A stretch of 64,000 nt of DNA, from contig CAZHVS010000002.1 in NCBI GenBank assembly GCA_964536015.1, forward strand, positions 124,001-188,000, read 5' to 3'. The position numbers were made by a program, and so were the translations under genes. Positions 16,795-25,990 of the stretch are shown piece after piece. Under the pieces are notes generated by a model, which saw nothing but the letters and a program-made list of their open reading frames with translations, was not told where the DNA came from and ran no database searches. Source of the DNA: CAZHVS01 sp964536015 (GTDB taxonomy: Bacteria; Bacteroidota; Ignavibacteria; Ignavibacteriales; Ignavibacteriaceae). Positions within the stretch are counted from its first letter, which is position 1, and the number at the start of each line of letters is the position of its first letter.

Positions 16795-19281
16795 ATGAAA
16801 TACATTATTATTCTTTCTTTATTTTTTATTAATATCTATTCGCAAACAAGGATAGTGAGTGGAAAAATTGTTGATTCTGAAAACAGCGAACCGTTATCGA
16901 AAGCTTCTATAATATTGCTGCCTTCGCAAAGTGGTGTAATCTCAAATCCGAATGGTGAATTTCAAATTCAAATTGCTTCCAAAGATTCAGTAATTAAAGT
17001 AAGTTTTGTTGGTTTTGAAACTAAATTAATTTCTCTTGCTGATATTAACTTTACTAATCAATTTATAATAAAATTACAAAAACAAATAATACCTTCACAA
17101 ACTGTTTTTGTTGTTGCGTCTATAGGAAAAGAAGATGTATTTACATCAACAGTTTCAAATATCAAACAGAAATCAATTTCAGAAAATTATGTTTTGCAAG
17201 ATGTGCCGGATTATTTAAGTACTCTTCCTTCAACAACTTTTTACTCTGAAGGAGGAAATGGTGTTGGATATAATTATTTAAGTATTCGTGGATTTGACCA
17301 GAGAAGAATCTCCGTATCAATAAATGGAATTCCACAAAATGAGCCCGAAGATCATAACGTTTATTGGATTGATTTTCCCGACATTTTATCTTCTGTGGAA
17401 TTAATTCAGGTTCAAAGAGGTGCAGGAGGAAGTGTATTTGGATATCCTGCTATAGGTGGTTCAATAAATATAATTACAAGCTCTTTCTCTCATAAACCTT
17501 TTGTTAATCTTTCTACTTCTTACGGTACTTTTAATACAAAAAAAATAACGGCTTCTTACTCGAGTGGTTTAATAAACAATCAATATTCTTTTTATGCTAA
17601 GTTCTCACAGACAAGTACATCAGGGTACAGAGAAAATTCGTGGGGGAAATTTAATTCTTATCATTTTTCTGCAATAAGGTATGATGATAAATTTACATCA
17701 CAAATAAATTTTTACGGCGGATTACTCGAAGACGGACTTGTCTACACTGGTCTTCCAAAATTTGTTATTAAAGATAAAGTTGGTAGAAGAAAAAATTTTT
17801 CTTATTGGGAAGCAAATAATAATTCTTACACGTATGTATTGGAAAGAAAACCCGAAGAGTTAGAAAATTTTAGTCAGCCCCATTATGAAATTCTAAACGA
17901 ATGGAGAATAAATGATAATTTAATTCTAAATTCTGCATTGTTCATGGTGATAGGAAAAGGTTTCTTCGATTTTGATGGTAGCTGGGCAGATACATCATAT
18001 TTACGATTAACCTCAGAAAATGGAATTATTGTTTCTGGGAATCCTTCAAATGTTTTAATAAGAGCAATGGTTGAGAATAATCAGTTTGGATGGATTCCTA
18101 GACTTGCTTACAAACATAAAAATGGAGAATTAACTCTTGGTGCAGAGTTAAGAAAACATAAATCATTACATTGGGGAGGAATAAATTTCGGAGAGAATTT
18201 ACCTTCTGTCTCAAAGGATTACAGGTATTACCAGTATAATGGCAGTAAAGAAATTTTTAATTTTTTTGTTAATGAATCTTACCAATTTTCTAATGCATTT
18301 AATTTTCTTGCCGAGGTTCAGTTTGCTTTTAACAGGTATAGATTGTTTAATGAAAAATATGTTAATAATGATTTTTCAATCAATAATTATTTTTTAAATC
18401 CACGAATTGCTCTAAGTTGTAAATTGAATGAATCGCAAAAACTTTATTTTGACCTTGCAAAGGTTACAAGAGAACCAAGACTAAAAGACTATTATGACGC
18501 TGGTGAATCAAGCGGGGGAAAGACACCTCAATTTGAGATGAAAAGTGATGGCACTTATGATTATAATTCACCACTTGTTAAACCAGAAACAATGTATAGT
18601 ATAGATTTTGGAACTGCTTACAATGAGAAAAACTTTTTAATTAACTTAAATTTTTTCTATATGAATTTTGTTAACGAGCTTGTTAAAAGCGGACAACTTG
18701 ATATTTTTGGCGCTCCCGTTATGGGGAATGCAAAAAAAACTATCCACATGGGGGCAGAATTATCAGCCACACTTACTCTACCATTAGGATTAGAATTAAC
18801 TACGAATGCTACTTATAGCAGAAATTCATTTAGAGATGCTGAGCAATTCATAAAGTATAGAGATCAAATTGCAAACGCAAAAAAAATTGGAGTAATTAAT
18901 CTTTCAGGAAATAGAATAAGTGGTTTCCCTGATTTTCTTGCCAATTTTATTTTAACATACAGGTATCGGGAGTTATTAATTCAATTTAGCGGAAGATATG
19001 TTGGTAAATTTTACTCTGATAACTTTGATACAAAATTGAGTGAGTACTTACGCGTTTATCCTGGATTTGTTTCTTACAGTGATAATGTAAATGAAGCATT
19101 TTTTACAGCTAATTTGTATTGTAGTTATGAATTTAATTTTTTCAAGGCGTTGCAAAATTCAAAAGTATTTCTTCAGGTTAATAATATTTTTAATAGATTT
19201 TATTCTGCAATGGCAACTGGTGAAGAATTTTTTCCAGCTGCAGATAGAAATTTTTTAACTGGAATTCAAATAGGATTATGA
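16795..19281 (+). CDS. TPP-riboswitch-controlled TonB-dependent outer membrane receptor
   Basis: An 828-residue precursor with signal peptide (MKYIIILSLFFINIYSQ), an N-terminal carboxypeptidase-regulatory-like domain (about 20-100, VSGKIVDSEN), a plug domain (about 120-230, LSIRGFDQRRISVSINGIPQN) and a long beta-barrel ending in a strand that finishes GIQIGL. These receptors import substrates across the outer membrane with energy from TonB. The riboswitch 60 bp upstream and the thiN gene 12 bp downstream point to thiamin or a precursor as substrate. ATG at 16783 is in frame, but its GGAG is correctly spaced for the ATG at 16795, which also gives the cleaner signal peptide. Stop is TGA. Confidence 0.9.
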   Translation: MKYIIILSLFFINIYSQTRIVSGKIVDSENSEPLSKASIILLPSQSGVISNPNGEFQIQIASKDSVIKVSFVGFETKLISLADINFTNQFIIKLQKQIIPSQTVFVVASIGKEDVFTSTVSNIKQKSISENYVLQDVPDYLSTLPSTTFYSEGGNGVGYNYLSIRGFDQRRISVSINGIPQNEPEDHNVYWIDFPDILSSVELIQVQRGAGGSVFGYPAIGGSINIITSSFSHKPFVNLSTSYGTFNTKKITASYSSGLINNQYSFYAKFSQTSTSGYRENSWGKFNSYHFSAIRYDDKFTSQINFYGGLLEDGLVYTGLPKFVIKDKVGRRKNFSYWEANNNSYTYVLERKPEELENFSQPHYEILNEWRINDNLILNSALFMVIGKGFFDFDGSWADTSYLRLTSENGIIVSGNPSNVLIRAMVENNQFGWIPRLAYKHKNGELTLGAELRKHKSLHWGGINFGENLPSVSKDYRYYQYNGSKEIFNFFVNESYQFSNAFNFLAEVQFAFNRYRLFNEKYVNNDFSINNYFLNPRIALSCKLNESQKLYFDLAKVTREPRLKDYYDAGESSGGKTPQFEMKSDGTYDYNSPLVKPETMYSIDFGTAYNEKNFLINLNFFYMNFVNELVKSGQLDIFGAPVMGNAKKTIHMGAELSATLTLPLGLELTTNATYSRNSFRDAEQFIKYRDQIANAKKIGVINLSGNRISGFPDFLANFILTYRYRELLIQFSGRYVGKFYSDNFDTKLSEYLRVYPGFVSYSDNVNEAFFTANLYCSYEFNFFKALQNSKVFLQVNNIFNRFYSAMATGEEFFPAADRNFLTGIQIGL

Positions 19282-19293
19282 GGTAAAAAGGAA

Positions 19294-19947
19294 ATGAAAA
19301 AGGCTATAATTATTGCTAATGGTGATAAACCGAATAAAAAGTTTATTCAATTTTTAATTGATGAAGGGTTTAATACAATATTTTCTGCTGACGGAGGACT
19401 GGATAATACCATCAAACTAAATTTGAAACCTGATTATATTATAGGTGATTTTGATTCTGTTGATAAAGAAAAATTATCTCTTTTTAGAGGTAAATCAATT
19501 ATAAAAAAAATTAAAAATCAATACACTTCTGATGTAGAAAAATGTTTGAACATTGCAATCAAGAAGAAATTTGATCAGGTCGTATTAACTGGTGCAACTG
19601 GTGGAAGACTAGATCATACTATAAATAATGTTGGAATAGTTTTAAAATACTATAAACGAATTCTTGTGATGATTTTATCAGGAAATTCATTATTACTTCC
19701 TTTAACAGGTAAAATAGCAATTCGTTCAAAAAAAGGTGAGCAAATATCATTCTTTGCTTTTAAAAAGAATACACAAATAATATCACATGGACTTAAATAT
19801 AGCTTAGATAATAGCTGCATAATATTAGGGGAAGGTGAAAGTCTGAGCAATGCGGCTACATCTGATTTAATTAACTTAAATATAAAAAACGGGACTGTTA
19901 TTGCTGTTCGTAATTTGCAGTTTATGATTAAGCATGATCTCTTTTAG
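19294..19947 (+). CDS. thiN: Thiamin pyrophosphokinase
   Basis: A 217-residue enzyme that transfers pyrophosphate from ATP to thiamin, giving thiamin pyrophosphate. Diagnostic motifs are FSADGGLDN (about 30-38), PDYIIGDFDSVD (about 47-58) with the metal-binding Asp residues, TSDVEKCLNIA, and TGATGGRLDHTINN (about 99-112), followed by the small C-terminal thiamin-binding beta domain. Length agrees with the family (about 210-220). It lies between the riboswitch-controlled receptor and a sodium symporter whose start overlaps its end by 14 bp, so it would phosphorylate and trap imported thiamin in the cytoplasm. Confidence 0.93.
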   Translation: MKKAIIIANGDKPNKKFIQFLIDEGFNTIFSADGGLDNTIKLNLKPDYIIGDFDSVDKEKLSLFRGKSIIKKIKNQYTSDVEKCLNIAIKKKFDQVVLTGATGGRLDHTINNVGIVLKYYKRILVMILSGNSLLLPLTGKIAIRSKKGEQISFFAFKKNTQIISHGLKYSLDNSCIILGEGESLSNAATSDLINLNIKNGTVIAVRNLQFMIKHDLF

Positions 19948-21364
19948 CACATTAGATTTAATAATTATTTCTCTATTCTTCATTGCTTTTCCTTTAATTG
20001 GTTTTTTAATTTCAAGAAGCCAATCCGATTCAGCAGAAGATTTTTTAATGGGTGGAAGAAAACTTGGGATTTTTTTATTTGTCTTGACAAATGTTTCAAC
20101 CTGGTATGGAGGAATTCTTGGAGTTGGAGAATTTACTTATAAATATGGATTAGCGAGTTGGTTCACTCAAGGTTTACCATATTATTTATTTGCATTTTTA
20201 TTTGCATTATTTTTTGCGAAGAAAATCAGGGCTGCTTCGTTATTTACAATCCCGGAAAAACTTGCTTTAACTTTTAATAAAGATGTTGGACTCTTGAGTG
20301 CAGTTGTTGTTTTCATATTGATTTCTCCCGCACCATATTTATTGATGATTGGAAATATAATTGCGATTGTCTTTAATGTACCTGTATCATTAGCAATTTT
20401 GCTTGGGTTATTGCTTACGGCGGTTTATCTTATTTTTGGCGGATATAAATCTGATCTTTTTACCGATGCTTTTTTCTTTTTTGTAATGTTCGGTGGATTA
20501 AGCTCAGCTTTACTCACGCTTATATTAAACTATGGCGGTTTTTCATTTCTTCATAACAATCTTCCTGCAGAACATTTATCTTTAACTGGTGGAGCATCTC
20601 CAATATTTATTTTAGTCTGGTTTTTAATAGCTCTCTGGACTTTTGCTGATCCCGGGTTTCATCAAAGAACATACGCAGCAAAGAATGGTAATGTTGCAGT
20701 TATAGGAATTTTAATCTCAATAATATTTTGGGCATTCTTTGATTTGTTGACTAATAGTATAGGTTTGTATGCAAGAGCTATTTTGCCAGGACTCAAACAA
20801 CCTGTAAACTCATATTTATTTCTTGCTGAAAAAGTTTTGGGAAGCGGGTTGAAAGGATTTTTCTTTACAGCATTATTCGCTACAATACTTTCTACTTTTA
20901 ATAGCAATTTATTTTTAAGTGCCACAACAATAGGAAGAGATTTTATATTTGTGCTTTCAAAACAGAAAGATGATAAGAAATTAAAAAAATTTACAGTCTA
21001 TGGTATAATTATTTCTTCATTTATAGCATTATTTATTGCTTATATTATTCCGTCAGTAATTCAGATATGGTACACTCTGGGTTCAATTTGTATTCCTGCT
21101 TTAATAATTTTAATTACTGCAGCCTATTATCCGAAATTTATTGTCAGTTCTAATATTGCAAAAGCTGAAATAATCTTTGCTTCACTTTCTTCATTGACAT
21201 GGTTTCTGATTAAATCAAATTACAAATTGATTTCCCCTTTTAATGAGATTGAACCGATGATAGTGGGGTTAGTTGTTGCGATAAGCATTCATCTTTTGGG
21301 AATGTATTTAAAAAAAAGTTTAATTCATAGTAGTAACAAAGAGGGTATAAAAAAAGCGGGATGA
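19934..21364 (+). CDS. Sodium:solute symporter (SSS family), candidate thiamin transporter
   Basis: A 476-residue polytopic membrane protein with about thirteen hydrophobic helices. The segment SRSQSDSAEDFLMGGRKLG near 28-46 and ADPGFHQRTYAAKN near 237-250 are SSS/SLC5 family hallmarks. Its start overlaps thiN by 14 bp, so translational coupling is likely, and the whole operon lies behind the TPP riboswitch. This supports inner-membrane uptake of thiamin or a precursor such as HMP, analogous to the predicted ThiV symporters. The substrate is inferred from context only. The stop codon TGA falls inside the loop of the following hairpin. Confidence 0.85.
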   Translation: MISFSTLDLIIISLFFIAFPLIGFLISRSQSDSAEDFLMGGRKLGIFLFVLTNVSTWYGGILGVGEFTYKYGLASWFTQGLPYYLFAFLFALFFAKKIRAASLFTIPEKLALTFNKDVGLLSAVVVFILISPAPYLLMIGNIIAIVFNVPVSLAILLGLLLTAVYLIFGGYKSDLFTDAFFFFVMFGGLSSALLTLILNYGGFSFLHNNLPAEHLSLTGGASPIFILVWFLIALWTFADPGFHQRTYAAKNGNVAVIGILISIIFWAFFDLLTNSIGLYARAILPGLKQPVNSYLFLAEKVLGSGLKGFFFTALFATILSTFNSNLFLSATTIGRDFIFVLSKQKDDKKLKKFTVYGIIISSFIALFIAYIIPSVIQIWYTLGSICIPALIILITAAYYPKFIVSSNIAKAEIIFASLSSLTWFLIKSNYKLISPFNEIEPMIVGLVVAISIHLLGMYLKKSLIHSSNKEGIKKAG

Positions 21365-21380
21365 ACCCGCTTACAATTTT
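21351..21380. terminator. Bidirectional terminator between thiamin operon and pdaD
   Basis: A 7-bp stem (21354-21360 with 21366-21372) and 5-nt loop is followed by T-rich sequence on both strands, strongest on the minus strand (seven T). It lies between converging genes and can serve both. The symporter stop codon at 21362-21364 is in the loop. Confidence 0.8.
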
Positions 21381-21389
21381 TAATTTATT

Positions 21390-21935
21390 TTAAGGTAATA
21401 AAATACCTACTGCAATAACTGTCGTCCAGAGACCGTTTTTATCACCTTCAGCGGATTGAGTTATATTGAATGATTTTACAATTTTACCCGACATTTTGTA
21501 AATATCTTCACGTTCATTCCAGTCTTTTGAAGGATCGAATTCAACACCGAGAGTTGTTGCAAGCATAGTCGCAGCAAGATCTTCTGCGTATTCTCCTGAA
21601 ACTTTTTCAGTTTCACCAAATGGGTGATGTTCTGAAAGATAACCATATTGGTCAGCTTCTGCAGGAAGTGCTACACCAAGAGACGCAGCTATTAAACGAT
21701 TTGGTTCATTGGTAGAATTTCTTGCCATAACGCAATGAGTTATCTGTCCGGGTGAAATAAGTTTTAAACCTTCTTCTTTTGAGATTCTTTTACATTGTGG
21801 AGGGAAAATACTACTTACTGAAACGAGGTTACAAATTTCAATTCCAGCACTTCGTAATGCAAGTTCAAATGATGCAAGGTAATCTTTATGACGACCTACC
21901 CCTTTTGTAAAGAATATTTTTGTTGGTACATACAA
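21390..21935 (-). CDS. pdaD: Pyruvoyl-dependent arginine decarboxylase
   Basis: A 181-residue proenzyme that converts arginine to agmatine, the first step of polyamine synthesis by the agmatine route. The signature is VSSIFPPQCK at about 40-49: cleavage between the two serines yields the beta chain and an alpha chain starting with the pyruvoyl group. GQITHCVMARNSTNEPNRLIAAS-like sequence and the late GLWTTVIAVG strand also match the family, which is common in archaea, chlamydiae and the Chlorobi/Bacteroidota branch. Length is normal (about 165-190). It starts 24 bp after tyrS and is probably cotranscribed with it. Confidence 0.93.
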   Translation of the reverse strand: MYVPTKIFFTKGVGRHKDYLASFELALRSAGIEICNLVSVSSIFPPQCKRISKEEGLKLISPGQITHCVMARNSTNEPNRLIAASLGVALPAEADQYGYLSEHHPFGETEKVSGEYAEDLAATMLATTLGVEFDPSKDWNEREDIYKMSGKIVKSFNITQSAEGDKNGLWTTVIAVGILLP

Positions 21936-21959
21936 TTTATCATCTCCTGTTCTGATGTA

Positions 21960-23180
21960 TTATTTTATAATTAATTTAACAAACTTTCTTTTTCCTACTT
22001 TAATTACATTTCCTGATTGCAGCTTCGCAATAAAGTTGAAATCCGGAATTTTTTCTCCATCAATTGTTACTCCACCTTGTTGGATTAATCTTTTTGCTTC
22101 ACCTCGTGAAGGAGCCAGATTCGTTTCAATAAGGAGATCAACTATGTTTACTTCTTTCAGAGAAAAAGTTATTTCCGGGATATCATCAGGAATTTCTTTT
22201 TTAATGAATATTTTATCAAACTCTTCTTCAGCTTCTTTTGCCGCATTTTCATTGTGATACATTCTTACAAAAGTTCTTGCAAGATATCTTTTTAAATCAC
22301 GTGGATTAAAAGTCGGATCATTTAGTTTCGATTTTACTTCAAGTAATTCTGCAGAAGAAATATCTGAACCAAGTTCAAAATAAGTGAAGATTAAATTGTC
22401 CGGTATTGAAAGCGTTTTACCGTAAATCTCTTTCGGAGTATCTGAAATTCCAATATAATTACCATATGATTTACTCATCTTTTCTACACCATCAGTTCCC
22501 ACAAGTAATGGCATAGTCAAGATTACCTGCGGTTCAACACCAAATTCTCTCTGTATATCTCTTCCAACAAGCAGATTAAATTTTTGATCAGTGCCACCTA
22601 ATTCAACATCACTTTTTATTGCCACTGAATCCATAGCTTGGGCAAGAGGGTAGAGGATTTCGTGCATACTAATAGGTTCACCGTTTTTATATCGTTTTGT
22701 AAAATCATCTCTTTCTAACATCCTGGCGACTGTATATTTTGAAGCAAGTTTAATAACATCTTCAAATGTCATTTTACCAAGCCAATCGGAGTTATAAACT
22801 ACTTTAGTTTTATTCTTATCTAAGATTAGCGAAGCCTGTTCGAAATATGATTTTCCAAACTTACGTGTTTCATCAAGCGATAGCGCAGGACGCGTAACAT
22901 TTCTGCCGGAAGGATCGCCAATCATACCTGTGAAATCTCCAATAATTAAGATGGCAGTATGTCCAAGTGATTGAAATTGAGCCAGTTTTCTTAATACAAC
23001 CGAATGACCCAAATGTAAATCAGGGCGGCTTGGATCGCAGCCAAGCTTTATATTTAGCGGTGTTTTAGATTGTAAGGATTTTTCTAATTTTCTAACTAAT
23101 TCTTCTTCAGGAATAATTTCAGAGGCACCCCTTCTGATGAGGTCCATCTGCTCGTTAATGGAAGGAAATTTAATGTCCAA
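21960..23180 (-). CDS. tyrS: Tyrosyl-tRNA synthetase
   Basis: A 406-residue class I aminoacyl-tRNA synthetase. The HIGH motif is HLGHS at about 56-60, the KMSKS motif is KMSKSYGN at about 232-239, and the C-terminal residues 340-405 form an S4 RNA-binding domain (LAPSRGEAKRLIQQGGV). DPSRPDLHLGH and GDFTGMIGDPSGRN are typical of the TyrRS group of about 400 residues. It charges tRNA-Tyr. A TAnnTTTG-like box read on the minus strand at 23247-23240 is 60 bp upstream, but I see no good -33 element. Confidence 0.97.
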   Translation of the reverse strand: MDIKFPSINEQMDLIRRGASEIIPEEELVRKLEKSLQSKTPLNIKLGCDPSRPDLHLGHSVVLRKLAQFQSLGHTAILIIGDFTGMIGDPSGRNVTRPALSLDETRKFGKSYFEQASLILDKNKTKVVYNSDWLGKMTFEDVIKLASKYTVARMLERDDFTKRYKNGEPISMHEILYPLAQAMDSVAIKSDVELGGTDQKFNLLVGRDIQREFGVEPQVILTMPLLVGTDGVEKMSKSYGNYIGISDTPKEIYGKTLSIPDNLIFTYFELGSDISSAELLEVKSKLNDPTFNPRDLKRYLARTFVRMYHNENAAKEAEEEFDKIFIKKEIPDDIPEITFSLKEVNIVDLLIETNLAPSRGEAKRLIQQGGVTIDGEKIPDFNFIAKLQSGNVIKVGKRKFVKLIIK

Positions 23181-23308
23181 TTCTTGTTGTTATCTCCAGA
23201 ATTAATAATCGTTATACATATTTTTTAAAAACATTTTTGCAAAGATAGATATTATCAAGTATTACATAAAAGACTTTACTGTATTTTTTTTGCTTTTTGC
23301 AAAGTTAA

Positions 23309-23773
23309 TTAAAATTTAATATTGCGTTCCTGCTGCCGCTGAAAATCTTTTTTTGCAAGAGTTTCTCTTTTATCATAAGTCTTCTTACCCTTGCAAACTC
23401 CAAGCTCTACTTTAACTTTTCCATTCTTAAAGTAAAAAGATAGTGGAATAAGTGTCAAACCTTTTTCCTCGGTTTTAGAAAATAATTTTCTTATTTCGTT
23501 TTTATTTAAAAGCAATTTTCTGTCTCTAACCGGGATATGATTATAAATATTTCCCTGCGAATATTCACTAATGTTTGTGCTATGCAGCCAAATTTCACCA
23601 TTTTTAATAGATGCATAACTATCCACAAAATTGATTTTCCCTTGTCGTAAAGATTTTACCTCCGTGCCGGATAGAACTATGCCTGCTTCAAATGTTTGCA
23701 CTACAAAATAATCGTGTTTTGCTTTACGATTAGTAGCAATTACTTTTACAATATCTTCTTCGTTAGGTTTCAT
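23309..23773 (-). CDS. smpB: SsrA-binding protein SmpB
   Basis: A 154-residue protein with the full SmpB pattern: NRKAKHDYFVVQTFEAGI at about 15-32, LSGTEVKSLRQGKINFVDSY, the DRKLLLNKNEI segment and a basic C-terminal tail (KKTYDKRETLAKKDFQRQ). It binds tmRNA and delivers it to stalled ribosomes for trans-translation. The length is standard. The tmRNA gene itself is not in this window. It lies between the LVIVD lipoprotein gene (94 bp upstream) and tyrS (128 bp downstream), and its own transcription unit is uncertain. Confidence 0.97.
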   Translation of the reverse strand: MKPNEEDIVKVIATNRKAKHDYFVVQTFEAGIVLSGTEVKSLRQGKINFVDSYASIKNGEIWLHSTNISEYSQGNIYNHIPVRDRKLLLNKNEIRKLFSKTEEKGLTLIPLSFYFKNGKVKVELGVCKGKKTYDKRETLAKKDFQRQQERNIKF

Positions 23774-23867
23774 AAAAAGTTGAGTGCAAACATAATTTTA
23801 AGCTGTAATAAAAACAATAAGTGTAAAAAATTTACCACTAAGACTAATCAAGAGAATATATTAAAAT

Positions 23868-24869
23868 TTATGGTTTTGATATAATTACAAGTCCTTCTTC
23901 TTTATCAGCAAGATAAATATATTTATCGTCCATTGCGATTCCTTTAGGATATTTAGCTTTAACAGTGGCTATTCTTACAGGAGAAGATAGATTTGTAACA
24001 TCAAAAATTTGCAATCCTCTTGTTTCAGTTGTAATAAAAATTTTACCATTTTTATAAATAAGCTCTTTAGCATAACCGCCAATATCAATTGTACTTTTTA
24101 TTTTTAAATTTGAGGAATCTGAATAATCAATAATTACCAAGCCTGAAGTTCCACAAGCTAAAAATGCAACAGGTAAAGTTGGATGAATAATAATATCTTC
24201 TGCATAACCAGGTGTGTCCATCCAGTTAATCAATGGATATTCACCAAAACCATTTTGAAAATCTGATATATTAATCATTGCAAAACCCATTTCACCACAG
24301 GCAGCCAACAATGTATTTTTATCCTGTGTAGCACAAATACCTTGTGTAAAACCGGGAGTTAAAATTGTTCCTCTGATATCAGGCAAAGTAGGTGAACTGA
24401 TTTCTGCAATATTGATTCCGTATTCACCGACAGTAGTTAATAGATAATTATCTAGGATGTAAAAACTTTTTGCTGGTTTCATTTGTAAGTTAGTGGCAGT
24501 AACATCTGGATATAAAGGTTTAGAAACATTTACAACTGATACACCAAAATTTCCTGCTGACAGATAAACGACACTATCTTTTAAGATAATTTTATAAGAA
24601 TAGCCTTTTAGTTTATCCTTAACCATTGAAATTAATTTAGGATTTTGTCGATCGGATATATTGATTATTGCAAGTCCACCTTCGCCTTGAGCCACATAAG
24701 CGATTGAATCTTTTATAACAATATCTTGTGCAAAACCAGAAGTGGCAAGTCTGCCAATAATTTTATATCCACCATCAGTTCCACTCACCGATTCAGGGTC
24801 ATTTGGAGTTCCGCAACTAACTAAAATTAATGAACATAAAGTGAACAATAAAAAATAATGTTTAATCAT
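23868..24869 (-). CDS. LVIVD-repeat beta-propeller lipoprotein
   Basis: A 333-residue protein with a lipoprotein signal (LVSCGTPND, Cys19 as anchor) and about seven repeats of the LVIVD type, for example AYVAQGEGGLAIINISD, VYLSAGNFGVSVVNVSKP and AFLACGTSGLVIIDYSD. Such repeats form a beta-propeller on the cell surface or in the periplasm. It is the last gene of the minus-strand set that starts with the CapA-type gene, 17 bp after the beta-barrel gene. A role in anchoring or guiding the surface polymer is inferred from position alone. Confidence 0.8.
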   Translation of the reverse strand: MIKHYFLLFTLCSLILVSCGTPNDPESVSGTDGGYKIIGRLATSGFAQDIVIKDSIAYVAQGEGGLAIINISDRQNPKLISMVKDKLKGYSYKIILKDSVVYLSAGNFGVSVVNVSKPLYPDVTATNLQMKPAKSFYILDNYLLTTVGEYGINIAEISSPTLPDIRGTILTPGFTQGICATQDKNTLLAACGEMGFAMINISDFQNGFGEYPLINWMDTPGYAEDIIIHPTLPVAFLACGTSGLVIIDYSDSSNLKIKSTIDIGGYAKELIYKNGKIFITTETRGLQIFDVTNLSSPVRIATVKAKYPKGIAMDDKYIYLADKEEGLVIISKP

Positions 24870-24886
24870 TTAAACTTCCTGAAAGG

Positions 24887-25987
24887 TTAAAAAATAAATT
24901 TGTAATTAATGATTAATCCAGCCTGAAACTGGTTGTAGTTTTTTTCATTTGAAACGTACTCTTTATTCTCGTTAACACTTGTATTCGATTTTCTAAAACT
25001 ATAAACAAATGATGGGGTAAGAGAAAAATTCTTAAATAATTCTATATTGTATTTGAAGTCAATTCTGTACTCAGAATCATTTCTACCAGCGTGAAGAGGA
25101 TCAATTTCATAATAAATATCGGTCTTGTAGAATCTTCTGTTAGACTGGAATAAAAAGGAAATTGAATTATCACGTTTAAATATTTTAGGAAGATCGTAAT
25201 CAGCACCAACTATAAATGTATGTTCATCATAAGTTGGATCAACTACTTCAATTGCTGAATTAATTTGGTTCACTTCTTCTGTTCTAATAGCATCTGAGTA
25301 TAAATATTTATATCCGGCATTCACTCTTAAATTAGAGTACAACTGATAATAACCTCTTAATTGAAAAGAAAAGTTATTGCAATCATATTCTGTAAAGTGT
25401 TCATTGTGAAAATATCTTGCAAAATTGAATCCTGCTCTAATCCGAAGTTTTTCAATAGTTGAATTATTTATCGCTAAGCTAAATTCATTTTTTGAAAATG
25501 AAAATGGTTGAAATACTATGCTTGTATAACCGTATAATTGAATCCAGTCTGCATCGCGGTAATGACGAACATAAAAATCGGGTATGTGAGTATAAGAAAA
25601 AGTAATATTTGTTTTTTGAGACAAATTCTGTTGCAGGTTGAAACCAATTTGCCACCAGTTTTTGATAGTATTGAAGGAATATCTATTGTAATCAATAGAT
25701 GTAGAGATAATTGTAGAAAATTTTCCGAAAAAGTTTTTTGAATAAGAAACATCAAGGGAATAATCGTTAATTATATCGTCATATCTGTTGATATGGAATC
25801 TTCCTTCATCTTCGCGGTTTTTAAAACGTTCAATATATTTTGTAGAGTATTTAAGAATATTATTATCGTAAAAAGAATTAAGTGATAATTTCAAATTTAC
25901 AATACCTGAGAGCTGAGCAAAACAACAAATATTCATTAGAATAAAAGTGATGGTTAATATTGAAAATTTTTTACTTACAAAAAACAT
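24887..25987 (-). CDS. Outer-membrane beta-barrel protein in PGA operon
   Basis: A 366-residue protein with signal peptide (hydrophobic stretch ending near CFAQ) and about fourteen alternating amphipathic strands rich in Tyr, Asn and Phe, ending in FQAGLIINYKFIF, a typical C-terminal barrel strand with terminal Phe. I do not recognise a named family. It starts 3 bp after the upstream gene and 17 bp before the lipoprotein gene, so it belongs firmly to the poly-gamma-glutamate gene set. An outer-membrane porin or export role for the polymer is a reasonable guess but has no direct sequence support. Confidence 0.7.
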   Translation of the reverse strand: MFFVSKKFSILTITFILMNICCFAQLSGIVNLKLSLNSFYDNNILKYSTKYIERFKNREDEGRFHINRYDDIINDYSLDVSYSKNFFGKFSTIISTSIDYNRYSFNTIKNWWQIGFNLQQNLSQKTNITFSYTHIPDFYVRHYRDADWIQLYGYTSIVFQPFSFSKNEFSLAINNSTIEKLRIRAGFNFARYFHNEHFTEYDCNNFSFQLRGYYQLYSNLRVNAGYKYLYSDAIRTEEVNQINSAIEVVDPTYDEHTFIVGADYDLPKIFKRDNSISFLFQSNRRFYKTDIYYEIDPLHAGRNDSEYRIDFKYNIELFKNFSLTPSFVYSFRKSNTSVNENKEYVSNEKNYNQFQAGLIINYKFIF

Positions 25988-25990
25988 TTT

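Noticed and set aside
23296..23308. Second TAnnTTTG box near the end of smpB as a tyrS promoter
   Set aside because: No -33 partner, and such boxes occur by chance in AT-rich DNA.
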